Notes under the pieces: generated by a model
The model's input: the letters and a program-made list of their open reading frames with translations, nothing else
Told to the model about the DNA's origin: nothing
Databases searched by the model: none
Origin: Pontederia crassipes
Lineage: Eukaryota; Streptophyta; Magnoliopsida; Commelinales; Pontederiaceae
Direction of reading: 5' to 3'
Assembly (NCBI GenBank): GCA_030549335.1
Contig: CM060195.1
Coordinates: 6,727,001 to 6,791,000, forward strand
Length of the DNA: 64,000 bases
Program-made: the position numbers and the translations under genes
Part shown: positions 35,536 through 47,788 of the stretch, piece by piece
Numbering within the stretch: the first letter of the stretch is position 1
Layout: the number at the start of each line of letters is the position of its first letter

Positions 35536-37527
35536 TATAACGCCTCGAGACCATCGTGACTTTCATGCACTTAGAGTCATCCTGAAGATGTTACATAATT
35601 CTATTTGAATAAGTTTTGCGGAAATATAAACTCTATAAAATGCGGAATTAATAATAGGATGTCTAACAATCTATAACGTCAAGGAGCTAAAAATGTCCAT
35701 GACTCCATTATACTAAATATGCGAAAAAATAAGAGCTAAACCAATAATCTAGTAGGACTTAATCCTACACCATGTGCAATAACTATGTCACTGGGCCTGA
35801 CCACCAGCACCACCACCTTCTATCATCTCACCTGCATGAATCCAGATGTTGAAAAAAATCATGAGTATAAAAATACTCAGTACGTAGGGTCTAACCACAA
35901 TAATAAATCAATAGTGCTAGCTAAATCAATAACATTATAGAACAATAAATAATATAGCACTAGATGAATCAATAGGATGAGAGCTCAATGATCAATAAAT
36001 CAATATAATCATAAGTAGATCAAGAAAGAATTAATATCAATTAACAATTAACAATACTTAATTATGCCTGATCACAATGGAACTATCCAATTTAACAATT
36101 CAATCATCAATATAGATGGTCATCGGTCAATAACAATTTTCTATATAATTCAATGGGCGGAGGCAAAGCTAGTCAACGTCAAAATCCGAATGACCACGAT
36201 TCGATTCAATTCAATTTCCATTCTATTCAATTCAATATTTGAAGTTATTCAATTCAATAGAGAGTGCTCAGTCAATTAAGGAAAACTCCATGTTTCTTTC
36301 ATGTAGGCTAGTGGGAAATCAAACCACGGCAAGTCGCCCTTCAATAATAGTGCTAACAATAGATTCGTAATGGTGGGGGACCATGGCCATCACAAGACAG
36401 CCATAGCTTCCTTAAAAGATGACATCTCATACCTTTAGGTACACTATCTGCCACATACGATACCCATAATAATATGACCCAAGGGACTTAAAGACAATCG
36501 GAAAACATGAAAACTCGACAGTTTTCATTTTTTATCTTGTTTATCCTAAAGGCCTATCTTTAACAATTCAATTTAGGTTAAACAAGAACCCAATCAAAGA
36601 AAACTAACGGATCGATAAGATCAATAATCTCAAGTCAAATCTGTTAACAATTATGATCATAGATGATTATGGATGATTAACTAAAATTAAATATTCAATT
36701 TTCTATATCAAAATACCTAAAAATAGGTTTTCCGTCCCCAGAACCCGGCCCGCGTCGGGTGAAACGAGGGCCGTGTTCGGAAACGCTCAATATCACCTTG
36801 GCTAGGGCAAACCTGGGCCGAGAGTGTAGTGAACCCAGGCCGAGTCGGCCGGTTCACGTTTAATCAAAATCGCGCCACGCCCTTGCCGCACCGAAGCAGA
36901 ACCCTGGCCGGGCTCCGCCGCCGACGGAGACGTGCATCGCGACATGACTTTTCGATCACCATAACTATATCATATAATGTCTAAACTATGCATATGATAT
37001 ATCGATGGATTCCTGGTGCAAAGGAGAAGAGGATAGACTTCCATGTCGTGGAAAACTGACGACGTAGGGATTTCCCCTACGTACCTAAATTTGACTGAAA
37101 AACTAACTGTGATTTCTTCTCTGGAAAACTGCACGTATGCCAATGGACGCCGATTTATCTCTGTCCACGTCCTGAAACTCATGACCACCACTTGGAAGTT
37201 CTTCTCCTATATGCCGGCTTCGAAACCAGCTGCCACATGCTCTCAGGGATGCCTCGGTTCGCATGCAAACGAGAGAAAAAGAGGAGCTCGTGGGCAAAAA
37301 TTCTCTTTGGCAGAAAGGGGATTTCCAGCCACCCTTTTGATGTCTATTTATAGTGTAGGATAAGATTTTTCAATTCTATTAGGCCTTGGACTCTTTTAGA
37401 ATCAATTTTGACCATCCATCAATAATTAATATCTCCATGATCTCTCAAATTTAATTAAATCCGGGCGGCCCCTGCTCAAGATTGGGTCCCTATAAGAAGG
37501 AAAACCGGGGGTGTTGGGGTCGTCACA
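35536..37527 (-). repeat. 3' LTR of the minus-strand gypsy element (2.0 kb)
   Basis: Minus-strand start TGTGACGACCCCAACACC at 37527, preceded by AAGGAGGTTATGA (polypurine tract). The end at 35536 is TATAACGCC on the plus strand, where 5' LTR has TGTAATGTCC, so the terminal G is mutated to A. It includes GC-rich blocks (36740-36930) with ordinary AT-rich DNA on both sides. Confidence 0.88.
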
Positions 37528-37559
37528 TCATAACCTCCTTAAAAATAAATTCATCCTCA

Positions 37560-39019
37560 AATTTTCTTAAGGGAAATTACATCAATCTATTTAAATAATT
37601 ATGAAAAGTCCTTTCTCATTTCATCTTCCAATTCCAAGTGGCATCTTCATCTCTATGATGTGTCCATGCCACCTTTACCATGGGTACCATCTTATTCTTT
37701 AAATGTTTGGTCTAGTACTCCAATATCTCTATAGGTTGTTCTGCATATGTTAGGTCCACATTCAAGTTTGGTTCTTCCCTATTTACTATGTTAGCATCAT
37801 CGTGATGATACTTGCGCAACATTGACATGTGGAAGACATTATGCAAATGTCCACATGATGGCGGTAGCGCCAACTTGCAGGCTGCATCTCCAATCAATGC
37901 AAGTATCTCAAATGGACCAACATACTTAGGGCTCATCTTGCCCTTCTTGCTGAATCTCATTACTCCCTTCATTGAGGAGACTTTCAATATCACTCGATCT
38001 CCAACCTTGAAAATTTGCTCCCTTCGTTTCTTGTTAGCATGTCTTTTACCTTGTGAATGCTGCCTTTAACCTTTCTCTAATAAGGCGAATCTTTTCAGCA
38101 TCCTCCATGGTTTGCTTTAATACCTCTGACAAGAATTGCCGTCCTCCCACCTCGCTCCAACAGATGGGAGAGCAACATTGGCCTTCCGTACATGGTTGCA
38201 AAGGGTGTCATGCCTATGCTGGAGTGGTAGCTGTTATTATATGCGAATTCAATCAATGGGAGGTGAGTGTTCCAACTGCCATTCCAGTCCAAAGCATATG
38301 CTCGGAGCATATCTTCCAATATTTGTATGGTGCGCTTAGACTGTCGTCTGTCTGAGGATGGAACACAGTGCTGAAATTCAATTTCATTCCAAATGCACCC
38401 TGGATGCTCCACCAAAATTTAGCCGTAAACCATGGATCTCTATCTGACATAATGGAGACCAATACTCCATGTAGTCGGATAACTTCCTTAATATAAATGT
38501 CCATCAGACTTTCGATGGACTATTTCCATTTGATGGGAATGAAGTGGGCCGCTTTGCTGAATCTATCCACCACTACCCAGCATCGTGGCCCTGTTAAGTT
38601 CTTAGAACTCCAATAACGAAATCCATCGTTGTCTTTTCCCATTTTCACTGTGGGATTCCAAGTTCTTGTGCTTCATATGGCCTCTGATGCTCAACCTTCA
38701 CTTGTTAGCATACTATACACTTTGCAACGTACTCAGTTATATCCTTCTTCATATTGTTCCAGCAGAAGGTCCGTTGCAAATTCTTATACATCTTCGTGCT
38801 CCCAGGATGAATGGAAAATTTTGATTTGTGGCATTCATCAAGACTTGTGTTCTTAATCCTTCATGAGTAGGGACCCACAAACATCCCCTGTACCTGATCA
38901 CTCCACTATGACCAAAAAGTCAGTAGGAATCTTTTTCGCACAACTTGAGTAGGCAGTTGTACTTATTATCGTTTGATTGTGCCTTTTCAATCTTCAATAG
39001 TAGTTCAGGTTTCTGATCA
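37560..39019 (-). pseudogene. Gypsy integrase and C-terminal tail
   Basis: From the N-terminal side: KPELLLKIEKAQ (about 39010), GCLWVPTHEGLR (start of the zinc-binding region, near 38870), then core remnants: [20 protein letters not shown] and [12 protein letters not shown] (38253-38504), followed in another frame by [20 protein letters not shown] and [15 protein letters not shown] (38095-38415). The tail frame 37712-37993 reads KKGKMSPKYVGPFEILALIG, VFHMSMLRKYHHDD and LTYAEQPIEILEY, followed by WTHHRDEDATW, a chromodomain-like segment. At least two frameshifts are needed to connect these. The HPQTDGQ motif is altered after HPQTD. Confidence 0.88.
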
Positions 39020-40631
39020 CTAGCTGATCACTATAAATTTTTATCCCATTTTATATGCATTTCACCCATATCGAGCTCCTAAATTGCTCAACTTTTGGCC
39101 AATTGTGTTTGGAATGCATGGATTGCGATAACTAGTTGATCTTCCTAATTTTATACTTATTTCCATGTGCATAGAGGTTCTGAAATGCTAAAATCCATAA
39201 ATATTTCAATTCTATGCCAAGTTATCATTTTTAGGACAAGTTATCACTCCAATATGTCAAGTTATCATTATTTTGAGTGAGTTGATTTTCAATAATTTTC
39301 TTGCCCTAAATCCATTACTATCATGAATGAATCATATTTGAATGATCATATTTCAACTTGTGCAAAATTTTCAATCCATTTGAACAAGTTATTATTTTCC
39401 AATGCTAAGTTATCGTTAAAGGGCAAAACTTTCATTTCGATATGCAAAATTATCAAATCCGCACAAAGGCATTAAGAAATCATTATATTATTGTCCTAAC
39501 TCATTGTTGTTCAAATTTGATCACATTTGGATAACCACAACTAAAGTTATGACAAATTATCGTTTTTAAGGCAATCAAGTTATCATTTTTGGCACCCAAG
39601 TTATCATTCTTATGAAATCTTATCCACATTTGATTTCTTACCTTATTCACTTGTCATCCTAATCCATTTGATGTCTTCAATGCTTTGAACTACTCATATT
39701 TGAACATTTTCCATGAAATATGAAAAGTTATCATTCCGGATTCCTAAAACTATTATTTTTTATATGGGTTTTCATTCCCGCACAACACCAAATCCCATTT
39801 GATGTTTGAGCTGACAACTATCATTATCCTAATCCTTATTTGTTAAAATCCCATTTAAGGATTTTGATGCTTGCTGTTTTGGGTTTTGTAGCAGGGAAAA
39901 TAGGTTGGAAAAAGGTAGGGGGACCACTGATTTTGCTGTCCAAAAAGCTGCTGCAGCAGCTGGAATTTCAGGGTCATCTGGACAGGTGACTTACATCAAG
40001 GCTATGGAATATTTTGATACTGATCTAAGGGTGTTTAAAGGTCATATATAAGCTGAAGAAACCCTAGAATCAGGAGGGGGGCTGGCCATCGCAGGGTTTG
40101 GGGAAGGAAGCAAGGGTTTTGGAGGGGGAAGCTGAAGTGCTGCAAGGATACCTCTCGACAAGCTTCAATCCAAGATGATTTCCTTCTGTTCTTCAATATA
40201 TCTTATATCTTTGTTTGTAATTATGAGGAGCTAAATCTCATGCCCCCTACGATAGGGTAGTAGTCTAATACATATTGTGGATGAATTAGGGATAAGACCA
40301 ATTTCCTGCACTGAATCATTCAAATTCCTGATTTCTGAAATCTGAACTGTTCTGAATTTGATCTTGTCATTGGAAGACCCTACTTGTATTAGCAACTGAG
40401 AAGTTATCATTTGGTCAAATCTTTGTTCAGGAATGAATTAATGACCAATGCCAAGTTTCTGTATTTCATTTTAGTTGACAATCTGATTTCTGCTTTTCTG
40501 AATTCTGAACCATTTGATTTCTGATTTTCTGAATCATCTGAATCTGTTGTCATTCGGGAGTTTGATTAATTGAGCAACTGAGAAGTTATCATATGTCCCA
40601 ATCTTGTTCAGAAATGAATTAAGAAGCTTTG

Positions 40632-40636
40632 ACATT
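40632..40636 (+). repeat. Target site duplication ACATT, left
   Basis: Identical to 47789-47793 and placed exactly at both outer LTR edges of the nested element. Confidence 0.92.
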
Positions 40637-42337
40637 TGATGCGTTGTATTTGTAATAATAAAATTTGCTAGCAAGTGCACTAGTCGCTCAAGAAATATAG
40701 TAATAGGAGTAAGAGTGTCGAACCCACGAGGAATATTATTAATTCAATATCTGAATCTTTAAATTAATAAGAGAGAAAAAACATGGATTTTGAAAATGAG
40801 TTTTAAAAGATAAAGAAAATAAGATAAAGATAAGATAATGGTGTTGAAGTTAGGCATTAGGATGAAAATAGATCAGGATAAATGTTTGAACCATAAAAGA
40901 TAAATTTAATCTTTAAAGATGGATTAGAGTCTCCCTAAAATAATCTACCATGATTAACTTGTGGTCTCCACGACTGGCATCCCTCAATTTAATCATATAG
41001 AACTATCTTAATTTAATAAGAATTGAAGTCTCCACGACTGGTACCCCCAAAATCATATTAAAATTAAGATGCATTAAATTGGATTCTCTAGACTATTAAT
41101 CACTCCACAAACTGGTATAGATTAATAGACCACACAAACTTGATTCTCCACACACTAGTTATCAAATTTTTGTCAATTATTAATTCCAAATAAAATCAAT
41201 TATAATTAGTATAATAAATTCTGAAATTAAACACTCCACAAATTGGTATAGCCTAATTCAGAAATTTAATTAACTAACATAAAAGCATTAAGCACAATTA
41301 ATAATTAATCAGAAAAGATTAAAGCAAATAAAATGTGGTCCAAACATTTTCCTTCAATTAATAATCTCCTAAAATAATAATCCTAAAAACATGGAGTTCA
41401 TCCTACAAATTCTGGAGAGATAATAACAAAATAACAATAATAATCGAAAGAATTACACCCAAAATAGAAGTAGAGCTCTCGAATTGGGCAGACAGTCGGG
41501 CAGCCTCTCGGACTTGATCAGGGTCGCGATCAACATCCAGCCGTCGCACCTCTCTCCTCTTGGTCGTAGCCTGCAGAGCTCACGACTCGCCGTGGAAGAA
41601 ACCTGAACTTCAGAGCACGAATTGAAACGATAGATTCTTCACGTATTTATAGGGTGCGGATGGCCTTCAATTTGATCTCGGTCGTAACATCGTACGGTTA
41701 ACTTTAAAATTATAAGATAAACTCGGCCAAAGATAAATTCTTTTATCATTACGCCCAAAGATAAATCTTTCTTATCTTTACTCCCTTAGAGTCTCGGCCG
41801 TAAGGAAATTATTTTATCTTTACTCCTTTCCATTACTCCCAAAAGATAAAAAATCCTTTTATCTTTACGCCTTCATATATCTTGTTACGCCCAAAGATAA
41901 ACTCGATTGATTGTTACACCCTTCATCTTCATGCCATTACGCCCTCCAAATTTTGGCCGTAACATCTTTATCTTCATGCCATTACGCCCAAAAGATAAAA
42001 TCATTTATCTTTACTCCTTTAACTCTTGGCCGTAACAAAGAATTTAAACTTGTTACTCCTTTTGAATCTCGGCCGTAACGACTTGGGTGTAAAGCCAAAT
42101 CTCGGCCGTAAGAAATAATTTCTTTGAATTTCGGCCGAGATTCAAATTTTCCTGTAAAATAATTATCCAAGTTTAGTTAATCCATCCACAATTAAAATAT
42201 TTAGAGAATTTAATAATTAAAATTGATAAATCCGGAATTACGATTAAAAGTGACTAAAAATGATGCATGCCATGAACAAATTATAGAAAAATTAACTAAA
42301 ATAATAATCTAAAATATGTTATATTTTACATGCATCA
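40637..42337 (-). repeat. 3' LTR of the nested Tat/Athila-like element
   Basis: 1701 bp, near-identical to 46090-47788. It holds at least three CGGCCGTAA and two TGGCCGTAA words between 41810 and 42110. The 62-codon minus-strand frame repeated in both LTRs (41982-42170, 47433-47621) arises from conserved DNA and is not considered a gene. Confidence 0.93.
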
Positions 42338-42356
42338 AACTCCCCCAAGCTTAAAG
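42338..42356 (-). other. Polypurine tract of the nested element
   Basis: AACTCCCCCAAGCTTAAAG on the plus strand; on the minus strand it is a purine-rich run immediately before the 3' LTR start, the plus-strand priming site. Confidence 0.85.
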
Positions 42357-43455
42357 TCTTGCTTGTCCTCAAGCAAAAATTCAAAGCAAGGCTCAAGAAA
42401 GTTCCATCGTAGCCTCCACATTGTCAACTGATTAATTTTCTCACACAATTCATCTGCATACCTACTACTCAGCATCTTATTATTTTCCATGTTCTTAGCT
42501 TCATAGAGGTTCTGAATGCTACACAGATTTAAACAATCTCAAATTCAGCCTTGTAAAAAAAATAAATTGTCTATCAAATAATAGCATTAATATTGAACAC
42601 ATAAGTACTAATTGAGCTTAAAACTTTTTCTTTTTCTTTTCATTTTTCAACTTTATTTTTAATCATTTAAAAGTTCTAATCTTCAAGCAGGATTGCACAA
42701 GGAAGTCCATGTAGCGGGCTTTAGACTGATGACTCCCAGACCAGATGACCTTAGGGCACCAGGTGATAAAGCACCCCTCGAGTTTACTTGCCCGAACAAC
42801 CAAGGTTCTGAATGAAGAGTTCGAACTTAGCCATGATTCAGTACTCATGTGCTTCTCCATATTCCACAAGATGGTCCATGTAGCAGGTTTTCGATCGACG
42901 GATCCCAGAGCAGTTGCCCTTAGGTCGCCAGGCATGAACCCCTACGGATCTAATTACCCGAACACACCTTGGTTTCGGATAACACTTTTGTACCTACACA
43001 TAACTTTATTCAACTTTATTATTATTATTATTATTATTTGTTGGGGTTTAACTAACCCTTCTTTTTTATAAGCTCAAAAAGTACTTGATATGGTCAATAA
43101 GAAGTCTACTATTATCAAGACTTAAAAGAAATAAAAAGGCATGAATATGATTTTGTCGTCTAGTCATTCATAATTCTACTTAGCATAGGCACATAGTCCA
43201 TAAGTTTGATACTAAAATAGCAAGTGATAAGAAAGAAAAGTATTCAAAATTCATCAATTAACGACATGTCTTTGAACTTCTACTAAAAGATAATTAAAAC
43301 AATAAGACAAGAGTTTGTTAGATGGTAGCAAAAATAATTGCATGCAATGGTATTTTTTAGAAAATTTTCAATTTTTTCAAATTTTTTGGATTTTTTTATA
43401 AATAGATGCAAACATAAGCAAATAAAAAGAAAGAAACATGCAATGCATGAAATGC

Positions 43456-43474
43456 AAACTCCCCCAAGCTTGAA
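43456..43474 (-). other. Second, internal polypurine-tract-like copy
   Basis: AAACTCCCCCAAGCTTGAA repeats the terminal tract 1.1 kb inside the element. Both copies are followed on the plus strand by a TGTCCTCA word, so it is likely a duplicated block rather than a chance match. Confidence 0.6.
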
Positions 43475-43639
43475 CCAGACACTGTCCTCAGTGTTAAGCC
43501 AGCAAGGGAAAGTGATACATACTCAATAAAAAGAAAAATTTAAAGAAACGAAAATAAAGAAAAGGGAAAAGACACAACCGGATTTATTATCGGTGGAGAG
43601 ATGCTCGTAAGGTGATGACCGTGGTGATGGCAGCTGACG

Positions 43640-45830
43640 TCTCGGCCGTAAAGAGAAAAGCTCGGCCGGAGATTGGCCGTAAGAGAGCGGCGGTGTGCGG
43701 TGAGACTTCGGCCGTAAGAGCTGGTTGATGAAGAACCTCGGCCGTAAAAAAAATAGGAGGCGTGGAACTTTGGGCGTAAGGGAGCAGCGGTGACGGTGTC
43801 GACTCTTCGGTCGTAAAACGAAGTCGGCGTGGAAGCTTGGCCGTAACGCACAGGGCATAATGGTGCGGCGGTGAGACTCGGAACTTCGGCCGTAAGAGAT
43901 GAAGATCGGCCGTAAGAGTAAGAGCTTTGGAACTTCGGCCGTAAGGAACTGGCATGGCGCTTTTGGTCTGCACAAACACGAGGTGTAAGAATTTATAGAT
44001 ACAATTACGGGCGTAAACTTACCTTTCCCTCATGATGCGTAGTGAAGGGTCACATCAAATTCAAGCAGCGCAGCGATCGGCCGATTCCAAGGTGATTTTT
44101 CCTTTCGCCTTGTCATGTCCGAGATGAATCCGACGTGTTAATTCATGTATCGCTCGGTCCACGTATCCGAAGAAATGATTAGTCGAGTTCCTCTCCGTGC
44201 ACAAAAAGAAATATCGATTAGATGACTCCTTAAACTATTAATTAAAATGCCAATCAACTAACTAATTAAATAAAAAAAATTAACTTAATTAAAAAAAATG
44301 TAAATTAGTAAAATCTTTGGTTGTGATTAAATATTCAATTCGTCACTGCAACAACCAAGTGTCAGAAAAAAAATTAAATAAAATAAAAAATTAACATCTG
44401 ATCAGAATGTGTGACATATAAATTTATCCAAAGGATTAACTTAGTTGTGATTAGATTTTCACTCAAGTCCTGCAATAACTAATTTTCAGTAAGAGAGATA
44501 AAAGAATAAAATACAAATATATACAAGAAAAAAGAAATACAGATAATAGGTCACGAAGAAATAAGATTTAAATTGATAAACATAAAAAGTCTTTCGGCTA
44601 TTATCAAAAATTTATTAGGTCATCAAAATTAATGTCCGAGAGAAATTAACCTAATTACTGCCACCAAAATTCACAGAACAATTATCAAATAAGGGAAAAA
44701 ATCAAAACTCGAACATCAATTCAACTGCCGAACATTAATATCGACCGAAAGTAAATCACATGGATGGTCGTAAAAATCAAGCACTCGTTCGGCCGTAAAA
44801 CTTGGAAGAATTAACGATGATGTAACAAACGGCACAAAATGAATCAAAACTAATTTGCGTCCGTAAAGTTAATAATCAGACATTAGCAAAAATTATTTTC
44901 AGAGGGGAAATAAGATTAATCAGCTGCAATACAGAAATAGATTTACGACCGAAATTAGATTAGGAATCCGAGGCTCGTTCGGCCGTAAAAATATTGAAAC
45001 AGTGTCAAAAGGATTCAACGTGAAGGCCGTAAAAAATTAGCATGGCGATGAATTATCTCGGCCGAAAAAAAATTGAATGAAATGTTGCCAAATGAATCAT
45101 TACGGCTGACAAAGAATATAATTCATATCGGCCGAAATGAGATTAAATCAAACTTATTCGTTCAGAAATATATTACGGCCGAGACAGACTAAATCGCTTT
45201 GGCCAAAATAAAGTCAAGTCAAAAGTTCAAACTATTATAATGTTACGGCCGAGAATGAAAAAATCACAAATAAATTGGGGTCGTAAGATGGCGTAAAAAC
45301 AAATGTTCAGAAATTTTACGGTCGTAAAACCATGAGATCAATTCTCGGCCGTAAAAATAAAACATGAGATCATTCTCGGCCGTAAAAAGATTAAATCGTC
45401 AATTAAGATGAGGTCACATCGGCCGAGATGATGTCAACACGAGGCCGTAAAGAAAAATAGGGTTTCGGCCGAAATAATTTCGAATAAAACTTGAGAATAT
45501 TACCCCACTCAAATGTCGAAAATTGAATCATTACGGCCGAAAGTGAATTAAGTCAATTCCTTACGGTCGTAAAACAACGAAATCAGATCAAATCCATATG
45601 AAAAGTTCAAACAAAAATGTTACGACCGAGAATGAAAACTGATTCGAATAGGGCGTAAAAAATTTGAACCATCGATAAACCGGGCGTAACAAGTCAAATC
45701 AATATCCATTACTCATGGCGTAAAAACAACGTTCGGATAAAAATATTACGGCCGTAAAGATTGAAAGTTTAGAATTCAGAAATCATTCATTGCGAGGCCG
45801 TAAATTTAATAAAGCCGACACATCAAATTA
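43640..45830. repeat. Dispersed CGGCCGTAA motif array in the element interior
   Basis: About eleven exact copies (for example 43642, 43708, 43738, 43886, 43906, 43934, 44791, 44980, 45341, 45378, 45748) plus GGCCGTAA variants. A few are in the opposite orientation (TTACGGCCG near 45173, 45244, 45533). The copy at 45747 is the full palindrome TTACGGCCGTAA. Spacing is irregular, so this is not a simple tandem repeat. Frames over 43523-43979 (minus) exist only because of the motif. Confidence 0.85.
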
Positions 45831-46066
45831 AAGTCGTAAATCCATAAGTCGACAGTGTAATTTGGAAAAATCCAATCGGCGTCGGATTTTAAACCGAAAG
45901 TAGATAAATAAAAAAAATTATCGTGACCTTTATCTGCAAAAGAAAAAATGTCAGTTTATTCACAAAAATAATTAAAACAATTAATACATATGCAAAGAGA
46001 ATTATTTACAATTTATTTACATCTCCTAATAATTCATAAAAATCAGAAATTAATTAATAAAATATT

Positions 46067-46083
46067 CCCCGGCAACGGCGCCA
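46067..46083 (-). other. Primer binding site, tRNA-Asp type
   Basis: CCCCGGCAACGGCGCCA on the plus strand equals the 3' end of plant tRNA-Asp including CCA, so the minus strand is complementary to it. It lies 6 bases from the 5' LTR edge at 46090. Confidence 0.88.
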
Positions 46084-46089
46084 AAAACT

Positions 46090-47788
46090 TGATGCGTTGT
46101 ATTTGTAACAATAAAATTTGCTAGCAAGTGCACTAGTCGCTCAAGTAATATAGTAATAGGAGTAAGAGTGTCGAACCCACGAGGAATATTATTAATTCAA
46201 TATCTGAATCTTTAAATTAATAAGAGAGAAAAAACATGGATTTTGAAAATGAGTTTTAAAAGATAAAGAAAATAAGATAAAGATAAGATAATGGTGTTGA
46301 AGTTAGGCCTTAGGATGAAAATAGATCAAGATAAATGTTTGAACCATAAAAGATAAATTTAATCTTTAAAGAAGGATTAGAGTCTCCCTAAAGTAATCTA
46401 CCATGATTAACTTGTGGTCTCCACGACTGGCATCCCTCAATTTAATCATATAGAACTATCTTAATTTAATAAGAATTGAAGTCTCCACGACTGGTACCCC
46501 CAAAATCATATTAAAATTAAGATGCATTAAATTAGATTCTCTAGACTATTAATCACTCCACAAACTGGTATAGATTAATAGACCACAAACTTGATTCTCC
46601 ACACACTAGTTATCAAATTTATGTCAATTATTAATTCCAAATAAAATCAATTATAATTAGTATAATAAATTCTGAAATTAAACACTCCACAAATTGGTAT
46701 AGCCTAATTCAAAAATTTAATTAACTAACATAAAAGCATTAAGCACAATTAATAATTGATCAGAAAAGATTAAAGCAAATAAAATGTGGTCCAAACATTT
46801 CCCTTCAATTAATAATCTCCTAAAATAATAATCCTAAAAACATGGAGTTCATCCTACAAATTCTGGAGAGATAATAACAAAATAACAATAATAATCGAAA
46901 GAATTACACCCAAAATAGAAGTAGAGCTCTCGAATTGGGCAGACAGTCGGGCAGCCTCTCGGACTTGATCAGAGTCGCGATCAACCTTTAGCCGTCGCAC
47001 CTCTCTCCTCTTGGTCGTAGCCTGCAGAGCTCACGACTCGCCGTGGAAGAAACCTGAACTTCATAGCACGAATTGAAACGATGGATTCTTCATGTATTTA
47101 TAGGGTGCGGATGGCCTTCAATTTGATCTCGGTCGTAACATCGTACGGTTAACTTTAAAATTATAAGATAAACTCGGCCAAAGATAAATTCTTTTATCAT
47201 TACGTCCAAAGATAAATCTTTCTTATCTTTACTCCCTTAGAGTCTCGGCCGTAAGGAAATTATTTTATCTTTACTCCTTTCCATTACTCCCAAAAGATAA
47301 AAAATCCTTTTATCTTTACGCCTTCATATATCTTGTTACGCCCAAAGATAAACTCGATTGATTGTTACACCATTCATCTTCATGCCATTACGCCCTCCAA
47401 ATTTCGGCCGTAACATCTTTATCTTCATGTCATTACGCCCAAAAGATAAAATCATTTATCTTTACTCCTTTAACTCTCGGCCGTAACAAAGAATTTAAAC
47501 TTGTTACTCCTTTTGAATCTCGGCCGTAACGACTTGGGTGTAAAGCCAAATCTCGGCCGTAAGAAATAATTTCTTTGAATTTCGGCCGAGATTCGAATTT
47601 TCCTGCAAAATAATTATCCAAGTTTAGTTAATCCATCCACAATTAAAATATTTAGAGAATTTAATAATTAAAATTGATAAATCCGGAATTACGATTAAAA
47701 GTGACTAAAAATGATGCATGCCATGAACAAATTACAGAAAAATTAACTAAAATAATAATCTAAAATATGTTATATTTTGCATGCATCA
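46090..47788 (-). repeat. 5' LTR of the nested Tat/Athila-like element
   Basis: 1699 bp, followed by ACATT (47789-47793). It carries five CGGCCGTAA words between 47240 and 47560, two of which are TGGCCGTAA in the other LTR. Confidence 0.93.

Larger units (their letters stand above)
40637..47788 (-). mobile_element. Complete non-autonomous Ty3/gypsy element, Tat/Athila-like (7.15 kb)
   Basis: Two 1.7-kb LTRs (TGATGCGTTG...TGCATCA) flank 3.75 kb without any gag, protease, RT or integrase. The primer site on the minus strand, TGGCGCCGTTGCCGGGG at 46083-46067, is complementary to the 3' end of plant tRNA-Asp; this site and the polypurine tract AAGCTTGGGGGAGTT at 42352-42338 are typical of Athila/Tat gypsy elements. 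An exact 5-bp duplication ACATT flanks it. LTRs differ at only a few dozen positions by eye, so the insertion is fairly recent. It needs proteins from a related complete element. The interior and LTRs are peppered with CGGCCGTAA words. Confidence 0.9.

Noticed and set aside
39025-40636. Recurring AAGTTATCATT words considered as a regulatory array
   Set aside because: They are variable in sequence and spacing and lie within a probable LTR; better explained as degenerate LTR sequence than a defined binding-site array.
41982-42170. 62-codon frame conserved in both LTRs (also 47433-47621)
   Set aside because: Identity follows from the LTRs being recent copies of each other. It contains the same DNA word and has no gene-like context.
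43523-43979. Three overlapping minus-strand reading frames of 100-150 codons rich in RPK/YGR motifs
   Set aside because: They are produced by the dense TTACGGCCG word read in three frames. There is no known domain, and all three frames are open for the same reason.
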